Below, one piece after another: positions 27,401-42,400 of a stretch of 64,000 nucleotides of DNA (positions are counted from its first letter, which is position 1; the number at the start of each line of letters is the position of its first letter). A program made the translations under genes and the position numbers. The DNA lies in the NCBI GenBank assembly GCA_037893245.1, contig JBAIAA010000119.1:558001-622000 (forward strand). Reading direction: 5' to 3'. This stretch comes from Crossaster papposus. Its lineage: Eukaryota > Echinodermata > Asteroidea > Velatida > Solasteridae. The notes beneath the pieces are model-generated. The model did not search any database. It saw only the letters and a program-made list of their open reading frames with translations, and was not told the DNA's origin.

Positions 27401-30400
27401 CGAGAAAAGCACGAAAAACGGCGTTCGTTTTTAACCGGTGTCGAGCAGTTATTCTTATGTTATCTTTGTTTTTTCGCAATCGCCGGCCGGCGATCGCGAA
27501 TTTGTCTTTATAAAAAAAAAAATTCGGAATAATTACAGGATATCTAGCGCCATCATTTTGCCGGATGCCTAGAATCATTATTTACTTTTAAATGAGTAAG
27601 ATATTTCCTAATAATTTGATAGTAAATATTTTCGATATCTGAAAATGGTGTATCCTACCTTTAAGAATGCTGCATGTCTGTATTATACCCATATGTACAA
27701 TTTAGGCCCCACCTCAATTCAAACAGTAAATTAAGGGCCATTCAAAATTTTCAATTTTTCAATCTAAAATGATTAAAATTCTAAATTTATTTCAATTCTA
27801 AAATTATTGAAATTCTAAAATTATTGAAATTCTAAAATTGAAATTCTAAAATGATTGAAAATCGAAATTCACTTTTCGATAGTCTGATTTAATACAAGAC
27901 CATACACACCCAACATTTGTATCCCCGTGGAAACATCTTTTTTCTTGTGTACACAATTTGTGACAAATATTTTTTCAAAATGCTCCACTTCAACCACGGT
28001 TTATTTCCTGGGCTGAAATTTGGCCCAAATATACCTTATAATCCCCTAAAGCAAAAAAAAATAACCCTAATCCTAACTATTTCTTAATTCTGTTTAACCC
28101 AATTGTCCCCATTGTGTTTAGGTCTCCACAGGGTACCAAACATCAGGGCACATGTTATCAATGAACTGGACTTAAAAAAAAAATATTGAATAACAAAATC
28201 CACATTTTAAGAATAAAAATTGGGGTGAGTGGGTGAACAAAATATGGGGGAAACGAAATCTAAATTTTAAAACATAAACCAGGGGACGATTTCACGAAAG
28301 ACTAAGATCAATCTTAGGAAGACTAACTCATCCTAACTTGCATTGGATCTATTGCAAGTTAGGAGGAGTTACTCTTCCTAAGATTCTTCCTAATAATCTT
28401 ATTAATTACATTTTAATACATTATTTGCTACATGTATATCGTAACAAAAACAGAAGTGCAGAGTCAAAATCTGTATTGTACTTGCTCTATTAAATTAAAA
28501 CTAACAGTCCTGAATCTCCCAATATCAATAGGAATTGACATAACCCTCGGGAGTTAGGGTTAATAAAGTACTTGACAATTCATTCTGACAAATTGAAGGT
28601 CCTAGTCCATGGACAGAGCAGTCTTGTGTCTAATTTCATCCTCTGTTACTCTGATAATCGCCAATGATTCTTGACAGACAATTCATCAGGGATCTAATTT
28701 ACTCACCTTCATATCAGCGCAGAGAATTCTGGTGTCACTGAGTCTGACACCTGTAGTCGTCTTCGCCTCTGCCCATTCTTTGTGCCTGAGTACACATGTG
28801 TAACCAGACTACAGAAGAAATAAAGGTTAATTAAACACATGCATCAGCGTGCTTGGCAATGTTAAATAATCCGATTACAGCATGGGAATCCATCATGACA
28901 GAGACAAGCAAAAGTAAATAACGTCAACCACAGCTGTGTCTTCATGCTTCACTGATTATTGACTCTGGATGCAGTATAGTAATGAAAGTTGTTGCTCCAG
29001 GAGTGTTTAACCCCTTGATGCTGGTATTAACCAGTTCGCGCCGGATGACGAATATAAACGCAAAAATTTCCCCAAATTCAAAACGGATGACGAATATATA
29101 CGCCAAGTTCAAGTTCGGAAATATATGTCAGCAGCGCGCAAGGCCGGAAATGCGTGGGTGTGCTACCCAGCACTATAGGCCTGAACACGCTTCGGATCGA
29201 GTTTCGTTAAAAATAATCCCGCCCGTCGGCTCGGCGATGTTAAAATAATCCCGGCGCGAACTGGTTAATTCCTCACTGCACCAGGTTTATGTGCATGACT
29301 GCACAGCAGCCTTTGTCCAGTAGCTGCACTGCACAATGGACCTGAGCATCCAGCTGCCACACAGGCCGTGTTCTACAGTGTAGCACAGCCGACAACAGTT
29401 TTTTTGACAGATTAGCAGGCCACAGCCATGATAACCACTCCCCGGAGTCGAGAGCTTCAATTCAGAGATACACATTTTTACACCAGAATTGAAGAATGCC
29501 TTGCCGTACTCATGTCAGCATTTTCTAGTTTGTCAATGTTTTTGTTATACAGAACAACACTGTGTATAGCTCAAACACGGGTTCATAGCTTGTGTAACAT
29601 CTACATCTTTGTATGACGATTACCATCAAAAGCCTGTTCAGCCTCTAGAGAAGGAAATTAGGGTTAGGATTATATTTCTGGTACTAAAACCAAGAAAATC
29701 GTCAAGAGCGCCACTGAAGCGCCACTGAAGCTCCCAAGCCTGAAAAACCCCGTAGATAATACAACAAGAAGAAATTACAGTTTCAGAGGTGGGAGGAAAA
29801 CTCCAAGAGGAATATCCTGGGGGGGGGGGGGGGGGGGAATTACCCATGGAATAAGGCAGGGGCTGAAAACCCACTCCAGATGTGAAAAAGGCAATATAAC
29901 CTGGGCAACAGCGGCGGAAGGCGACAAAAGTAACCACGACACCAACCCGGTTTCCTAAATCCATCAATATCCATCCCCTGTATTGGGAAGTTTAGGAACA
30001 TGTTTGCTGCAGTCCTGGCTTGACTAAATGTTCATGGATTATGATGGACTTGGGGCAGGAGGCCTGAAGCACTGCTGGGGGAATCTCATTGATTTTGTCT
30101 ATCATGCCGTACTGCTGTTGTCATATAAACCATGTGGACTAAGTCCAACATCAACCATCACTTCAGTGGTGGTTCCATTATCCCATGTACAGTATAAGAA
30201 GCAGAGTGAGTGATGGATTTTGGATGATTTGGTCCTGTACTTAGTAAAAAGGCAGCAGGGAGTTAAGTTTAAAAGTCATTTTAGGTATACTAACGTATAC
30301 ATGAGCAGAAACGTGTTTAATATTGTTCCTAAGCTTTAGCGGTACAACAATCCGTCAATATTTGTCAACTTTATTTTCCAAATAAAAAAACAACGTTAAA

Positions 30401-33400
30401 TGCACTACGCAGTTAATGCACTATGGTACATGCGGACAGCTAGCTGGGAAAGTCTGTTTGAACAATTTCCTAATTTGCGGTCAATATTTCTTCCTGCAAA
30501 ACATTTCCAGTTCCCAAAATGTCCTTCTGTAAACAAAACAATACAAGAAAAACAAATCAAGTCCGCTTTCCTCTACTGAGGAATAACCAAAAAAAAAATG
30601 TTTTGGGGTGGGAAAGTCTTGTTGTTCTTTGCAGGAAAGTGACAATGGTGTTTTGAATTCGATAATAAAAATGCGATATCTCGGTTTTAGAATAACAGAC
30701 ATTTTGGCTGGATAACAATGCAAGTGGTTTTTAGTGTTATTTTTAAGTGATAAGTGTTTTTGAAGTCGCTGGTAATTTGAGCTTAATTGTCTGCAGAATC
30801 ATTCAAGGAGACAGGATATGTGTGAACATTGGGAAGTGTTTTATGTCATTTCAGGAAACACAGAAACCAGAGCGAGGGTCAGATTATATGAGTAACCTGC
30901 ATTAATACATACATGTACATGTAGTCGTGAACCACATAACGATCGAGGATCGATATTGTGTTTTCCTTTATTCCTATGTTATACCCAAACCCCATTGCCT
31001 AGCGCTTGCCCCGACGATCGAGGACCGAATTTTGCCATTCATACCGTCGACCGAGGGGCTTTTGTTCCCTTTGTGCTCTTTTGTGTCTCGCCCCTCGATC
31101 GTTATGTGGTGCAAGAGCATACATACATACACAATCTGTATTTATAAATATATGGATGCAAGATCGAAATTACCTGACATTAAATTATGCCATTTGTGAA
31201 GCATTCTAGCAAAATAAGAACGAACTGGGTACAGGCCAGTGATAATTGATAATTTTCAGATTTATACATAATCTTTGATATATGTACATGTACTGTACAT
31301 GTACTACACCTTTTTTAAAAATGGTATAAAAATCACGGAACTAAAGAGTTTAAAAAAAAAAAAAAAATGTTTCTTTTGATTTTTACGAATAACGAAGCTC
31401 AAAACTTGAAGGCGTTTTTGTCAGTATTTTTAACCTTTAAATTCAAAGTTTAAATAGCGATAACTTGTCAAGGGAATGTCTTACGGAAGTGCATCAATCA
31501 GTATTAAAAAGATAATTCTATTTTTTGTCCTAACACCTGCAAACCCTCATTTCAGCCTTTGCCCAGTTCTGTCTCATTTTGCCAGAGCACCTCACATTTG
31601 ATGGCACAATTTTGGGTGATTTTCTAGCAAAAATTACAACCAAAGGGAAGCCAATACTTCTTTAGTTGCAAACTTTTGGGGGGTCAAATTTGCTAATTTG
31701 AAGCTAGTTTCTAGGAATTTTACTACATTTTTGTTACAAGGTGCATTTCCATCTCCTGTAGATCAACTGTAATGACACGCTGATCAGAATATAACAGAAT
31801 ATAACAAGATCCAAATCTGGGCCCAATTTCATAGAGCTGCTAAGCAAAAAAAATTGCTTAGCACAAAAAGTCTTGCTCATTAAAAACAGGTTACTAGCCA
31901 AAATTATACATGTTTTTCATGCTAAGCAAGAAAACAGCTGATTATCAATCCAGAACAATAAAGATCAGGTAAAAATTTGGTCTGTATAACCTTGTTTTTG
32001 CCAAGGACAAATTGTCATGCTAAGCAAATTGTTGTGCTTAGCAGCTCTATGAAATTGGCCCCAGGTGAAGTGTACTTTCCAATTTATTTAATCATTAAAA
32101 CAAATATATATATAAATAAAGTTTGCCCTTACCATAACAGGGAGTCTGTCGACATTCACTGTAAAATTGTGAAATTCTGGTTCCCCCGCTGGAATGAGAA
32201 TTTCTGGAGTGTCTTTAATTCTCGGGCAGTAGTCTTTTCCCTTCCTTTCTGCATCTCGTTGCACCTGTACATTAAAAACATAAACTTAAGAACTTAATTT
32301 ACTTTTAGCCTCACCACCACATGTTTTCATATTGCATCTATGACCCATGTTTGATTGCAATTGATTGATTTTATAATTATAATCTCATGTACTGGGCTGC
32401 AGAAAAATCTGCAGAAAAAGAAAAAATAGTGATTCAAAATAGTACTTGCTAGAGATGTTAAATGGTTACATTGGGTTGAATGTTAGATAGCAATGGCTAA
32501 TGTGTATTTCAAATGTTCATAAATAATTAACCCGAATTCCAATAGTTCTTTAACCCTAACTCCCTCACCATTGTTATTAAACAATACAATTCCTTCAAAA
32601 TCCTCCAACTTCCTTTGTTGTGTAAGGAGTTAGGGTTATTTTGGAGGATAATATTTTAACCAGTTCGCGCCGGATGACGTATATAAACGCAAAAATTCCC
32701 CCAAATTCAAAACGGATGACGCATAAACACGCCAAGTTCAAGTTCGGAAATGTATGTCAGCAGCGCGCAAGGCCGGAAATGCGTGGGTGTGCTTCCCGGC
32801 ACTATCAGCCTGAACACGCTTCGGATCTAGTTTCGTTAAAAATAATCCCGCCCGTCGGCTCGGCGATGTTAAAATAATCCCGGCGCGAACTGGTTAATAA
32901 TATATTAATATTTTGGTGACTTTGGGAAAATACCCAGCTGACTTCTTACAAGGAGAGTATGTGTGCACAACAAGATTTGACAACTTTTCTTTTGAGATAA
33001 ACATTTCATCGCATATGTGCAAAAGCATAGTGGGTACCAGCAATTTTTAATACAGAGATCGTCGTGTTCTGAAGTAACATTAAAGTGTTTTCAGGTGTCT
33101 TGTGTGTCCAAATTGTTGTTTGAACAAAAAGGTCCTATTGTCGTTTTGATTGCACGAAAGATTGCACAGAATGTAGATTGAGTTACCACGTCCTCCATAG
33201 CCTAGTGTTTATTTACCTGCCGCTTTTATCCCAGGAGAAAAATTGTTGAATCTTGTTGTGCACAAGTGTAGTTGGAATACCGAACTGGTTTATTGCTTTA
33301 GCGACGCCCACATAAATTGTCTTTGTTTATTATTTTCCCCCAAAAGGTACCCAAATGCCTGTGATTTTCACCTGTTGTCCTACAATGACCCCCGAGGTGT

Positions 33401-36400
33401 TACAGCGGCTGGTGTTGCCAGTGCACCTGTCCTCAAAGACACACCAATTACACAGATAGTCAGCCACACACTGGGTGCAGCTATCAAAGGCACTGCAGTT
33501 GTAGAAGTCAAAGGTCGTATTGACAATCAGCTTGTTGGTCTGGGTGGCGCGGAGGGAAAGGGTAACCATCAGGTCACCTGGAGAAACAAAACATGAAAAT
33601 CAAATATAAAAACTAAATAAAAAGAAACTAAACAATCACAAGTTTACAGTTAATCAAGGGACCAATTTTATGGAGCAGCTCAACCCATTAGCACGTACTA
33701 CATTCTATAAATATTGTATTACATTTTATTACATTGTATGAGGCAAAAACATAAAAAGAAATTTGGTCCGAGTTTTTGAAAACAAGAGAATGAGAGCACC
33801 ACATATGATAATTGGACTGCTTCACTGAATAACGCAAAAGAGAAACATTTCTATCAGGAAAAAGTGTCAAGGTGAAAATGACAAAGATGCATACAAGAAC
33901 GATAAATTGTATCCTTGTATTACACTGTATTTATTTCCTGACAAAAGCACTGGAACAGTTTTTGGCAGTGAAGGCTAATTTAAACACACTTTCACTGTAC
34001 ATTCACAGGAAACCATGGTGTAAGTACTGTGCGAGACTGTAAGCATTCTAGCCTTTGAATTTTACTTGATATCATCAGTTCTACAAATGTATGTTTTAAG
34101 TTATTGGAGATGTACATGTAGTTTGGAATAGTTTTTTACAAGTGAGTTGAGATGACTTTGACAAATGAAATCAAGGATTTGGCTGTTTCAAGAATAGGGG
34201 TAGAAATTTGATGATAACAACCAGAGCGTTCAAAACGAAATAGGTTTCACTTTCAAGTAGGGCAGTCGGTAACAATGCCAAGATGTACAAGGCTTACAAA
34301 CAATGCCTTAATTTAGCCTTCATCGGCAACGTAGAATGGTTATATCACTTTAAGCTGTGGTGTTTGTTTCACCATCTCAGGTCTATTACCGACGGAACTG
34401 AACGTAAACGACACATACCTCCTTGCAGCATTGGCAGGTTGGCTGGGGTTGCGCACTCAATGACGGCGCCATCTATGGATGTGACCTCCGTCGACCCCAG
34501 GATGTCAAAGACACACTGATACTTGTAAGGCAAGCTAGTGTTGAGTACAGGCAGGTTGATCACATTCAATGATAGCTACGACAGATAACAATTGGGCAAA
34601 AAGTATGATGACAAATCTTTATTTAGCAATGTTTTATTTTGCAGTTTCAATAAGCCAGTTTGCTATTTAAACTACGCATGTGCACAACAAGATTCAACTA
34701 TTTTTCTCTGAGGATGAACGCAGTTGATAAATGCACACAAGGCTATGAAGAACGTGGTAATTAAAAAGACGATGGAAACATTTGTTTAAACAAAAGTTTG
34801 GGCACACAAAATGCCTGAAAATACTTCGCTGTCCAAATGTTACTTCAAAACACAACGATCCCTTTAAATCTGCTGGTGCCCGCTATGCTTTTGAACGCAT
34901 GCGATGAAATGAAATCTCAAAAGAATGTCATGTGCACAAGCGCAGTTGGATACCGAACTGGCCTATTGTCAAAGGTAAAACACAACAAAAAATTGAGTGA
35001 AAACTGTAAGTGTTCTGAATCTTAAATCTTACCACAGCAGTAGAGTCACTAGGAATACTAGACGGTGTCACTGATTGGATCTCTATGCACAAGCTTTTGC
35101 TATCTATCCATCGATTGGTTGATGGCTCGTCAGTTGCACCTGGGCACTCTACTTCAGTGCGTCGTGTACACCTGCGACAATCAAATAACAGGTGATCAAA
35201 TCAGTAATTGATGTGATAATGCCAGATATGAAAATAAGGATGATGACATTTTATGACAACTATTTTAAGAAAATACAGACATTTTACAAAATGGCAATTA
35301 TGAATGAAGTACGGCAGATACATGTAGGGGAAATATTGGGAGAACTGTGCCTTTGATGATACAAGCATGAAATGTTACAGACATGTCATAATAAAACAAA
35401 AATTGATATAGGGCCATCGCAGATTTGATATGTGACCCACTCCACAATAATGGGTATTATGTCACAAAATAGTGAAATTTAGTTATATACATGGTTGGAA
35501 AGCCCACAGCGTAAGCTTCCAGTTGGTATATAATAGAACTCCATAGCTACTCCCGTTCTGGAGATATGACATGTTTGCTTTTGATTACTTTCTTGGAGTT
35601 CAAATTACACAACTGAGAAAACAGGCTTTGAAAAAGCCGGCTTTGTTGTAGAACAACAGAACGATGAACACAAAATGGGCGTGTTTTCCACTTTTATCAT
35701 CAAAATCAACATTTCTTTCAATGAAACCTGAAAATATTGGTGTTAAAGATGTCATTAATGGCAACAAAATCACATTTTGATGAAATGTTTATTCTCTCAA
35801 CGTTGAGTAGTCCATTACATGATAGTGCACAGCGCGACTTAATACCCTTTTTTTTGTAGTAGCTGGTCACATATATAGGTAGAATAACAAGCAATTTAAA
35901 AAATGGCTGCCAATGCTCGTCTTCATTAAAAAAAATTATGGGTCACTATTTTAACAGAAACCTCCTAAATTGTACAGTGTCTTCATTAAATGACACCACA
36001 GCAACATTGCCCTCAGTTATCAGGAAAAGCACCGAAACTTGTAATTGTTTCAAGAAGGGAACTTTTCAATAAAATTAACTAAAAAGGAATGTCAAATACA
36101 GTGCGTAGTTTTCATACATGTACAAATTACAGCGTACATTTAAACAGTGTCGAACATTGCACATGATGTGTTCCAAGTAAAAGTCTTCTCATGATCCCTT
36201 TGATGGTAGGATACACCATTGGTAATTGCTAATTATCATGGGTGGATTCCGGGGGTTGTATTTTATAGTAAATATTTTTAAATTAAATCTTCAGGAACAA
36301 TTACAGGATATCTAGCACAAACATTTTGCTGGATGCCTACAATCATTATTTATTATTAAATAAGTAAGATATTTCTTAATAATCCAGTAGTAAAATCTTT

Positions 36401-39400
36401 TGATATCTGCAAATGGTGTATCTACAATGTACCATACATACATTTTCAAAGGTTTCAATTTTCATCACGATGTGAAACAGACTAAAACGGTTTCTATTAC
36501 AGTGGATCATAGTCGACTTCCTTTAAAACTATTTTACTCAAGGTTTCACAGACAAATTCTTTTTATGTGAGATGTAAAAACTGAAAGAAATACATGTACT
36601 CTACAAAATGAGACACAATCACCACTGCAAAATACCCGAGGGAAATTAAACCTGATCTGACTTTACCCAAGAAAACAAAACAAAAATTACAATTTCCCTA
36701 AAATTTCCTGATAAAAATTCAAAGTTTAAAATAGATTGTTGTTTAAAGGTTGGATACACCATTGGTAATTGCTTGAATTATCATGAATGGTTGCATTTTA
36801 TAGTAAATATCGTTTAACTGGCCTATCCGAAGTATTACAATCATTGATGCTGAGAAAAGAAAGAAAAACGGCGTTCGTTTTCAACCGGTGTCAGGCAGTG
36901 GTTCTTATGTTGTTCATGTTTTTTTCGCAATCGCCATCCGGCGATCGTGAATTTGTTTTCATAAAATTAACTCTTTCGTAACAATTACAGAATATCTAGC
37001 GCAATCTTTTTGCCCGATGCCTACAATTATTATTTATTACAATCTTTATTTTTTTTATATCTGCAAATGGTGTATCCTACTTTTAAAGGTAGGATACACC
37101 ATTGGTAATTACTTAAATTATCGTGAATAAGTGGATTTAGGGGGGTCGCTGAATTTGTTTTTATAAATTTGTAATTATTTTTAATAATAATAGATAAAGG
37201 ATATCTAGTGCAATCATTTTGCTGGATGCCTAGAAATTATTTACTTTCAGACGAGTAAGATATTTCTTAATAATTCTGTAGTAATTTTTTTTGATATCTG
37301 CAAATGCTATATATATACTTTATACCTTTAAGTTTCAGTTTGTAGAACAGATACCAATGTCTACTGTATAACCCTGAATTGTAATCTCTCTGATCAGATA
37401 TGGATGTACTGACCAGGTATCAGTACAGATTGCAAATGCACTCAGGTATTAAATTGGACACTAGTGCAGCCATATTATTTTCTAGCTGGTTATTTCACCA
37501 TCTGTCGTATGGTTTAGTGTTGGTATTTTCTTTCACTGTGTACTACTGGAATTTCTCTAGATCTACTTGCACTCTTAATAAATGTCACGGTCACAGTGTA
37601 GAATTTTATTTACAAACATAGACATCCTAAGTCTATGTGCTAAACACTCCTCACTGTTTAAAAACGTTCAAAACCTGCAAAAATTGTTTAAAAAAAATGA
37701 AAACCTGCAAAAATTGTATTAAAAAAATGAAAACCTGCAAAAATTATAAACAAAAGTGCTCTGATGACATGCTGCTCCTCAATTTTAGCCAAGAACCAGT
37801 AACAGCCAATGTACTAAGAGTGACGTTGTGGCTGGTAACCTAAGTAAATAAAATATGTGTGACTTTGGTGCTTTTCAATTGGAAAACTTTCATAATTAAT
37901 GAGCAGCTCTATAAAGTTAGGAAGCGAAAAATTAATTGGCAGAACAGAAATCTCCACTGTGTATGTAGCACCTATGATGCGAGCAGATTCTGTCCACTCA
38001 GCGAGCGCCTTGTACAGGTGCGGTTCTAGAGCCAATATTTGCTGGGGGCTGGACCCCTCGCACGTGTCATCCACTTCTAACTTTTTGCAGATCCAGCCCA
38101 CAACCGCGCCTGGCCTTGTATCAAATCTGTTACCAGTTGTTATGGCAGCTAAAGTTGCCAGAGTTCTCCTCGAAATTAAACCAACTCTAGATACTGGTAC
38201 GTTATAAGTGGCTCTGCACATGTGAATGGCGGATGCTCAGACTAATGGAACCTGGGAAAAGTTTTAACTGGCTTCCCGATTAGCTTAACCCTAACCCCCT
38301 AGGGTGTGTGAACATTCATATTGAAGTTAATGGATCCAGCATTGATATGGGTTAATTAATAGCTTCTTACCAGGTTCTTCAATTTCACTTCATAATGCAA
38401 TTTGTATAGCCAAGGGCCCAGGTGGTAAAAATGGTTTATGCATCACATTCCCATGGTAATCAAAATGGTTTATGCAAACGTTCCCAGCCCCTCATGCCCC
38501 CTTATCCACAGCAAAACTGCCTAGCATTAATATTTATAACAGGCACTTGTGCCCGATTTCTTCCGTGGTGTGATAATATGGGTTGACATGCATACTAATA
38601 TGAACTGGGTATTAAATGTGCTCTAGACATGAAAATCCAGCCTAAAACCAAAAATGTACATAAAGTATGCAGAGGCATATATGGGTCTTTCCATAAATAA
38701 GGGGGCCAAAGCAGGACATGGTGTTATTTCTCAAAATGTAATTTACTTTCTATATTCTTTGCATGTTCGTATGGTGGGGATAGCTCATACGTTTAATGTA
38801 TAACTTCAATTTCTTGAATCAGATGTTTTGTTTTCATATACGATCCAAAACTATCCATCACACTGTAACGGAGACACCGGTGTCTCAGTTACAGTGTGAA
38901 GTGTGAAACTTGTGACTTGTTTTGCCATAAATTAGTAGGTTTTCATTGAAAATTTAAATTTCAAAGGGTAATATGTAAACATCATTGGTATACTGTAATT
39001 CAGCTATTTTCAATGAAAACCTTCAAACGTTGGCCAAGCAGTAAAGGCCGACAGTTTTACGCGTAACCGTGACACTGGTGTCTTTGTTACATCGTGACTC
39101 AAAAAGTCCTGTCTCTCTTATTATGCATCATAAATGTCTGAATCTAGCAAAGTGCATAGTAATACCTGCTACATGTACATGTATGTAGCATGTATTACTA
39201 TGCACTTTGCTAGATTCAGACATTTATGATGCATAATAAGAGAGACAGGACTTTTTGAGTCACGATGTAACAAAGACACCATGGTGTCACGGTTACGCGT
39301 AAAACTGTCGGCCTTTACTGCTTGGCCAACGTTTGAAGGTTTTCATTGAAAATAGCTGAATTACAGTATACCAATGATGTTTACATATTACCCTTTGAAA

Positions 39401-42400
39401 TTTAAATTTTCAATTAAAACCTACTAATTTATGGCAAAACAAGTCACAAGTTTCACACTTCACACTGTAACTGAGACACCGGTGTCTCCGTTACAGTGTG
39501 ATGGATAGTTTTGGATCGTATATGAAAACAAAACATCTGATTCAAGAAATTGAAGTTATACATTAAACGTATGAGCTATCCCCACCATACGAACATGCAC
39601 AGAATATAGAAAGTAAATTACATTTTGAGAAATAACACCATGTCCTGCTTTGGCCCCCTTATTTATGGAAAGACCCATATGTACATGTATATTTTGTGAT
39701 CTTCTTTTTTCACAAGTCCAGTCACAAGTCCAGTCACAAGTCCAGTCACAAGTCCAGTCACAAGTCCAGTCACAAGTCCAGTCACAAGTCCAGTCACAAG
39801 TCCAGTCACAAGTCCAGTCACAAGTCCAGTCACAAGTCCAGTCACAAGTCCAGTCACAAGTCCAGTCACAAGTCCAGTCACAAGTCCAGTCACAAGTCCA
39901 GTCACAAGTCCAGTCACAAGTCCAGTCACAAGTCCAGTCACAAGTCCAGTCGCAAGTCCAGTCGCAAGTCCAGTCGCAAGTCCAGTCGCAAGTCCAGTCG
40001 CAAGTCCAGTCGCAAGTCCAGTCGCAAGTCCAGTCGCAAGTCCAGTCGCAAGTCCAGTCGCAAGTCCAGTCGCAAGTCCAGTCGCAAGTCCAGTCGCAAG
40101 TCCAGTCGCAAGTCCAGTCGCAAGTCCAGTCGCAAGTCCAGTCGCAAGTCCAGTCGCAAGTCCAGTCGCAAGTCCAGTCGCAAGTCCAGTCGCAAGTCCA
40201 GTCGCAAGTCCAGTCGCAAGTCCAGTCGCAAGTCCAGTCGCAAGTCCAGTCGCAAGTCCAGTCGCAAGTCCAGTCGCAAGTCCAGTCGCAAGTCCAGTCG
40301 CAAGTCCAGTCGCAAGTCCAGTCACAAGTCCAGTTTAATACTACTAACCTACACTGTACAGTATGAAAACCAGTTTAATACTGTTTAATACTACCGGTAC
40401 TAACCTATTAAATCCAGTTTAATACTGTTTAGTACTACTAACCTATTAAATCCAGTTTAATACTGTTTAATTTAATACTGTTTAATTTAAACTAATTTTG
40501 GTAACTTTGCCCATGCTTCCAATCATGAGTAACCACTTGCTGTATTGTTACCATATCCAGTTGCAAAATTGTCATGTCCGAAGAAAACAAACCCTGGCCA
40601 ACTGGACAAACTTGACTCCAGATGAAAAACCAATTATATTTTTCATCAGTTAAGATTGGACAGCTCAGTCGGTAGCCGGTTGATAGAAATTTGATAGAAT
40701 TAAACTACTGGCAGTGGTACAGCTGTTAAATGTATTATGCGTGCATTTGGATAATTTTTCTTGAACCTTCGGCATGTATTAATGCACATTGAGATCTGCC
40801 AACTATGTACCAGGCTATGTCTGGGTTAAAAGGTCATGGCATAAAGTTTACACCAAAATATCAGACATTCCTTTTTGGTTATTTTGTTTGGGTGTGAAGT
40901 ACACCCTTTTTGTAGCTAAAATTATGGCGCTGTTGATGTCGTAAAGTGCCCATATTTAGTTCAGGAAATATTCTGTTTAAAATGTGTAACACCAAAACTT
41001 TGGTCTATTGAAATACCGCAACATGTACTAAAGCAACAATGAAATACTAAAAAAACAATAACAAAATCAGGAATTTCTGAGAAAAAAAAATGCGCCTTTT
41101 TGTTCAGGGTGATATTAGATATTTGTCTAAATATTAAATGATATTAAATATTAGATTTTGTCTTTTCCAACTTATTTTACCAACACTTTACAACTCGTTG
41201 TCCTGAGAGATAAGAAAAGTCACTTGGGTCGTGGTACTCACTGCTATTTCTGAATCATTGAGTATACAGTTTTCACAAAATACGTTGATGAAGGGGTAAA
41301 AGTAAACTCAATACTGAATCTGCAGTTACATGTCGTTAAGTTTTTGCTCGTAAAAATGTACATTCGGAGTTGCATACAAACTAAAATTAGGCCTCAGTTA
41401 ACCATAGCAAATATAAACTTAAATGGGACAAAATGGGACAAGGATAGCATTCAAATGCTACAAAACATCCCCTTCAAGTTGGCTTCATCGGTAACTATGC
41501 GGTTAATGTGTTGCATACCTGTTCAGTAAAGGGCACCAGCCACAGTGTGGGTCCCCTGTTCCATCCATTCCAACCTGCAGACAGTCCCCACACGTTGTCA
41601 ACAACTCACAGGTTTCAATAGGCACCTTGGTGATCTGTTGGTGTCATAGAGAAATAACACAAAAACATATTTTCAGTGAGTACAATTGTATTTTCAAAAC
41701 AGGAGGAAGTTGAATTTAAATTACCAGTATGTACTTTAAACATCCCCAGGGTTCTGAAAAACAGTTCTCAACAATTTGTGAACACACACACACACACGCA
41801 AGTGGGTAAATGCCGTCAATAGGGGACGGGGCATTGTCCGACCGTCTTCCCTCTTTTGTTTGTACTCTAACGTTTTCGGATGATCTCCATAGGATTTGCA
41901 CACGAGTCTGAATCGGGGACCTTTGCGGAATAGGGGACCCCATTGTTCCCTTTGTCATACGTCCCCTATTTCAATCAAAAACAAACGCACACACACAGTC
42001 GTGAACCACATAACGACCGAGGATCGATATTGTGTTTTCCTTTCTTCCTTTACTTAACCCAATCCCCATTGCTTTGCGCTTGCACTGTCGATCGAGGACA
42101 GAATTCGGACAAGCAAACCGTCGATCGAGGATCCTTTGTTCCCTTTGTTCTCTTTTGTGTTTCGATCCTCGATCGTAATGCAAGACAAGAACACACACAC
42201 AGAAACATTTAAAATCATTTTTCACACTACTGCCTCTATCTTGACCCGGGGTTCAACTCAAACTTTGGTATGCCCACTGCTGCTTTGGGTTGAGTTTTAC
42301 ATTTGTTTAACCCTGTGTCGTTTTACAGTTTATTTTGCTCAGTTTTTACTATTTCAAATCCAGGGGTAGAGTCTCAACACCGAGTCTAGAGCAGGGTTAT

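Noticed and set aside
32641..32877. Recurrent protein-like frame of about 70-80 residues (also at 8786, 9220, 21548 and 28982)
   Set aside because: It recurs only because family A MITE copies are similar. The frame is broken in diverged copies and overlaps the terminal inverted repeats.
39650..40388. Open frames of more than 200 codons on both strands across the 12-bp array
   Set aside because: They are forced by a repeat whose length is a multiple of three. They encode only monotonous [12 protein letters not shown] or ATGL/RLDL repeats with no start context or flanking coding sequence.
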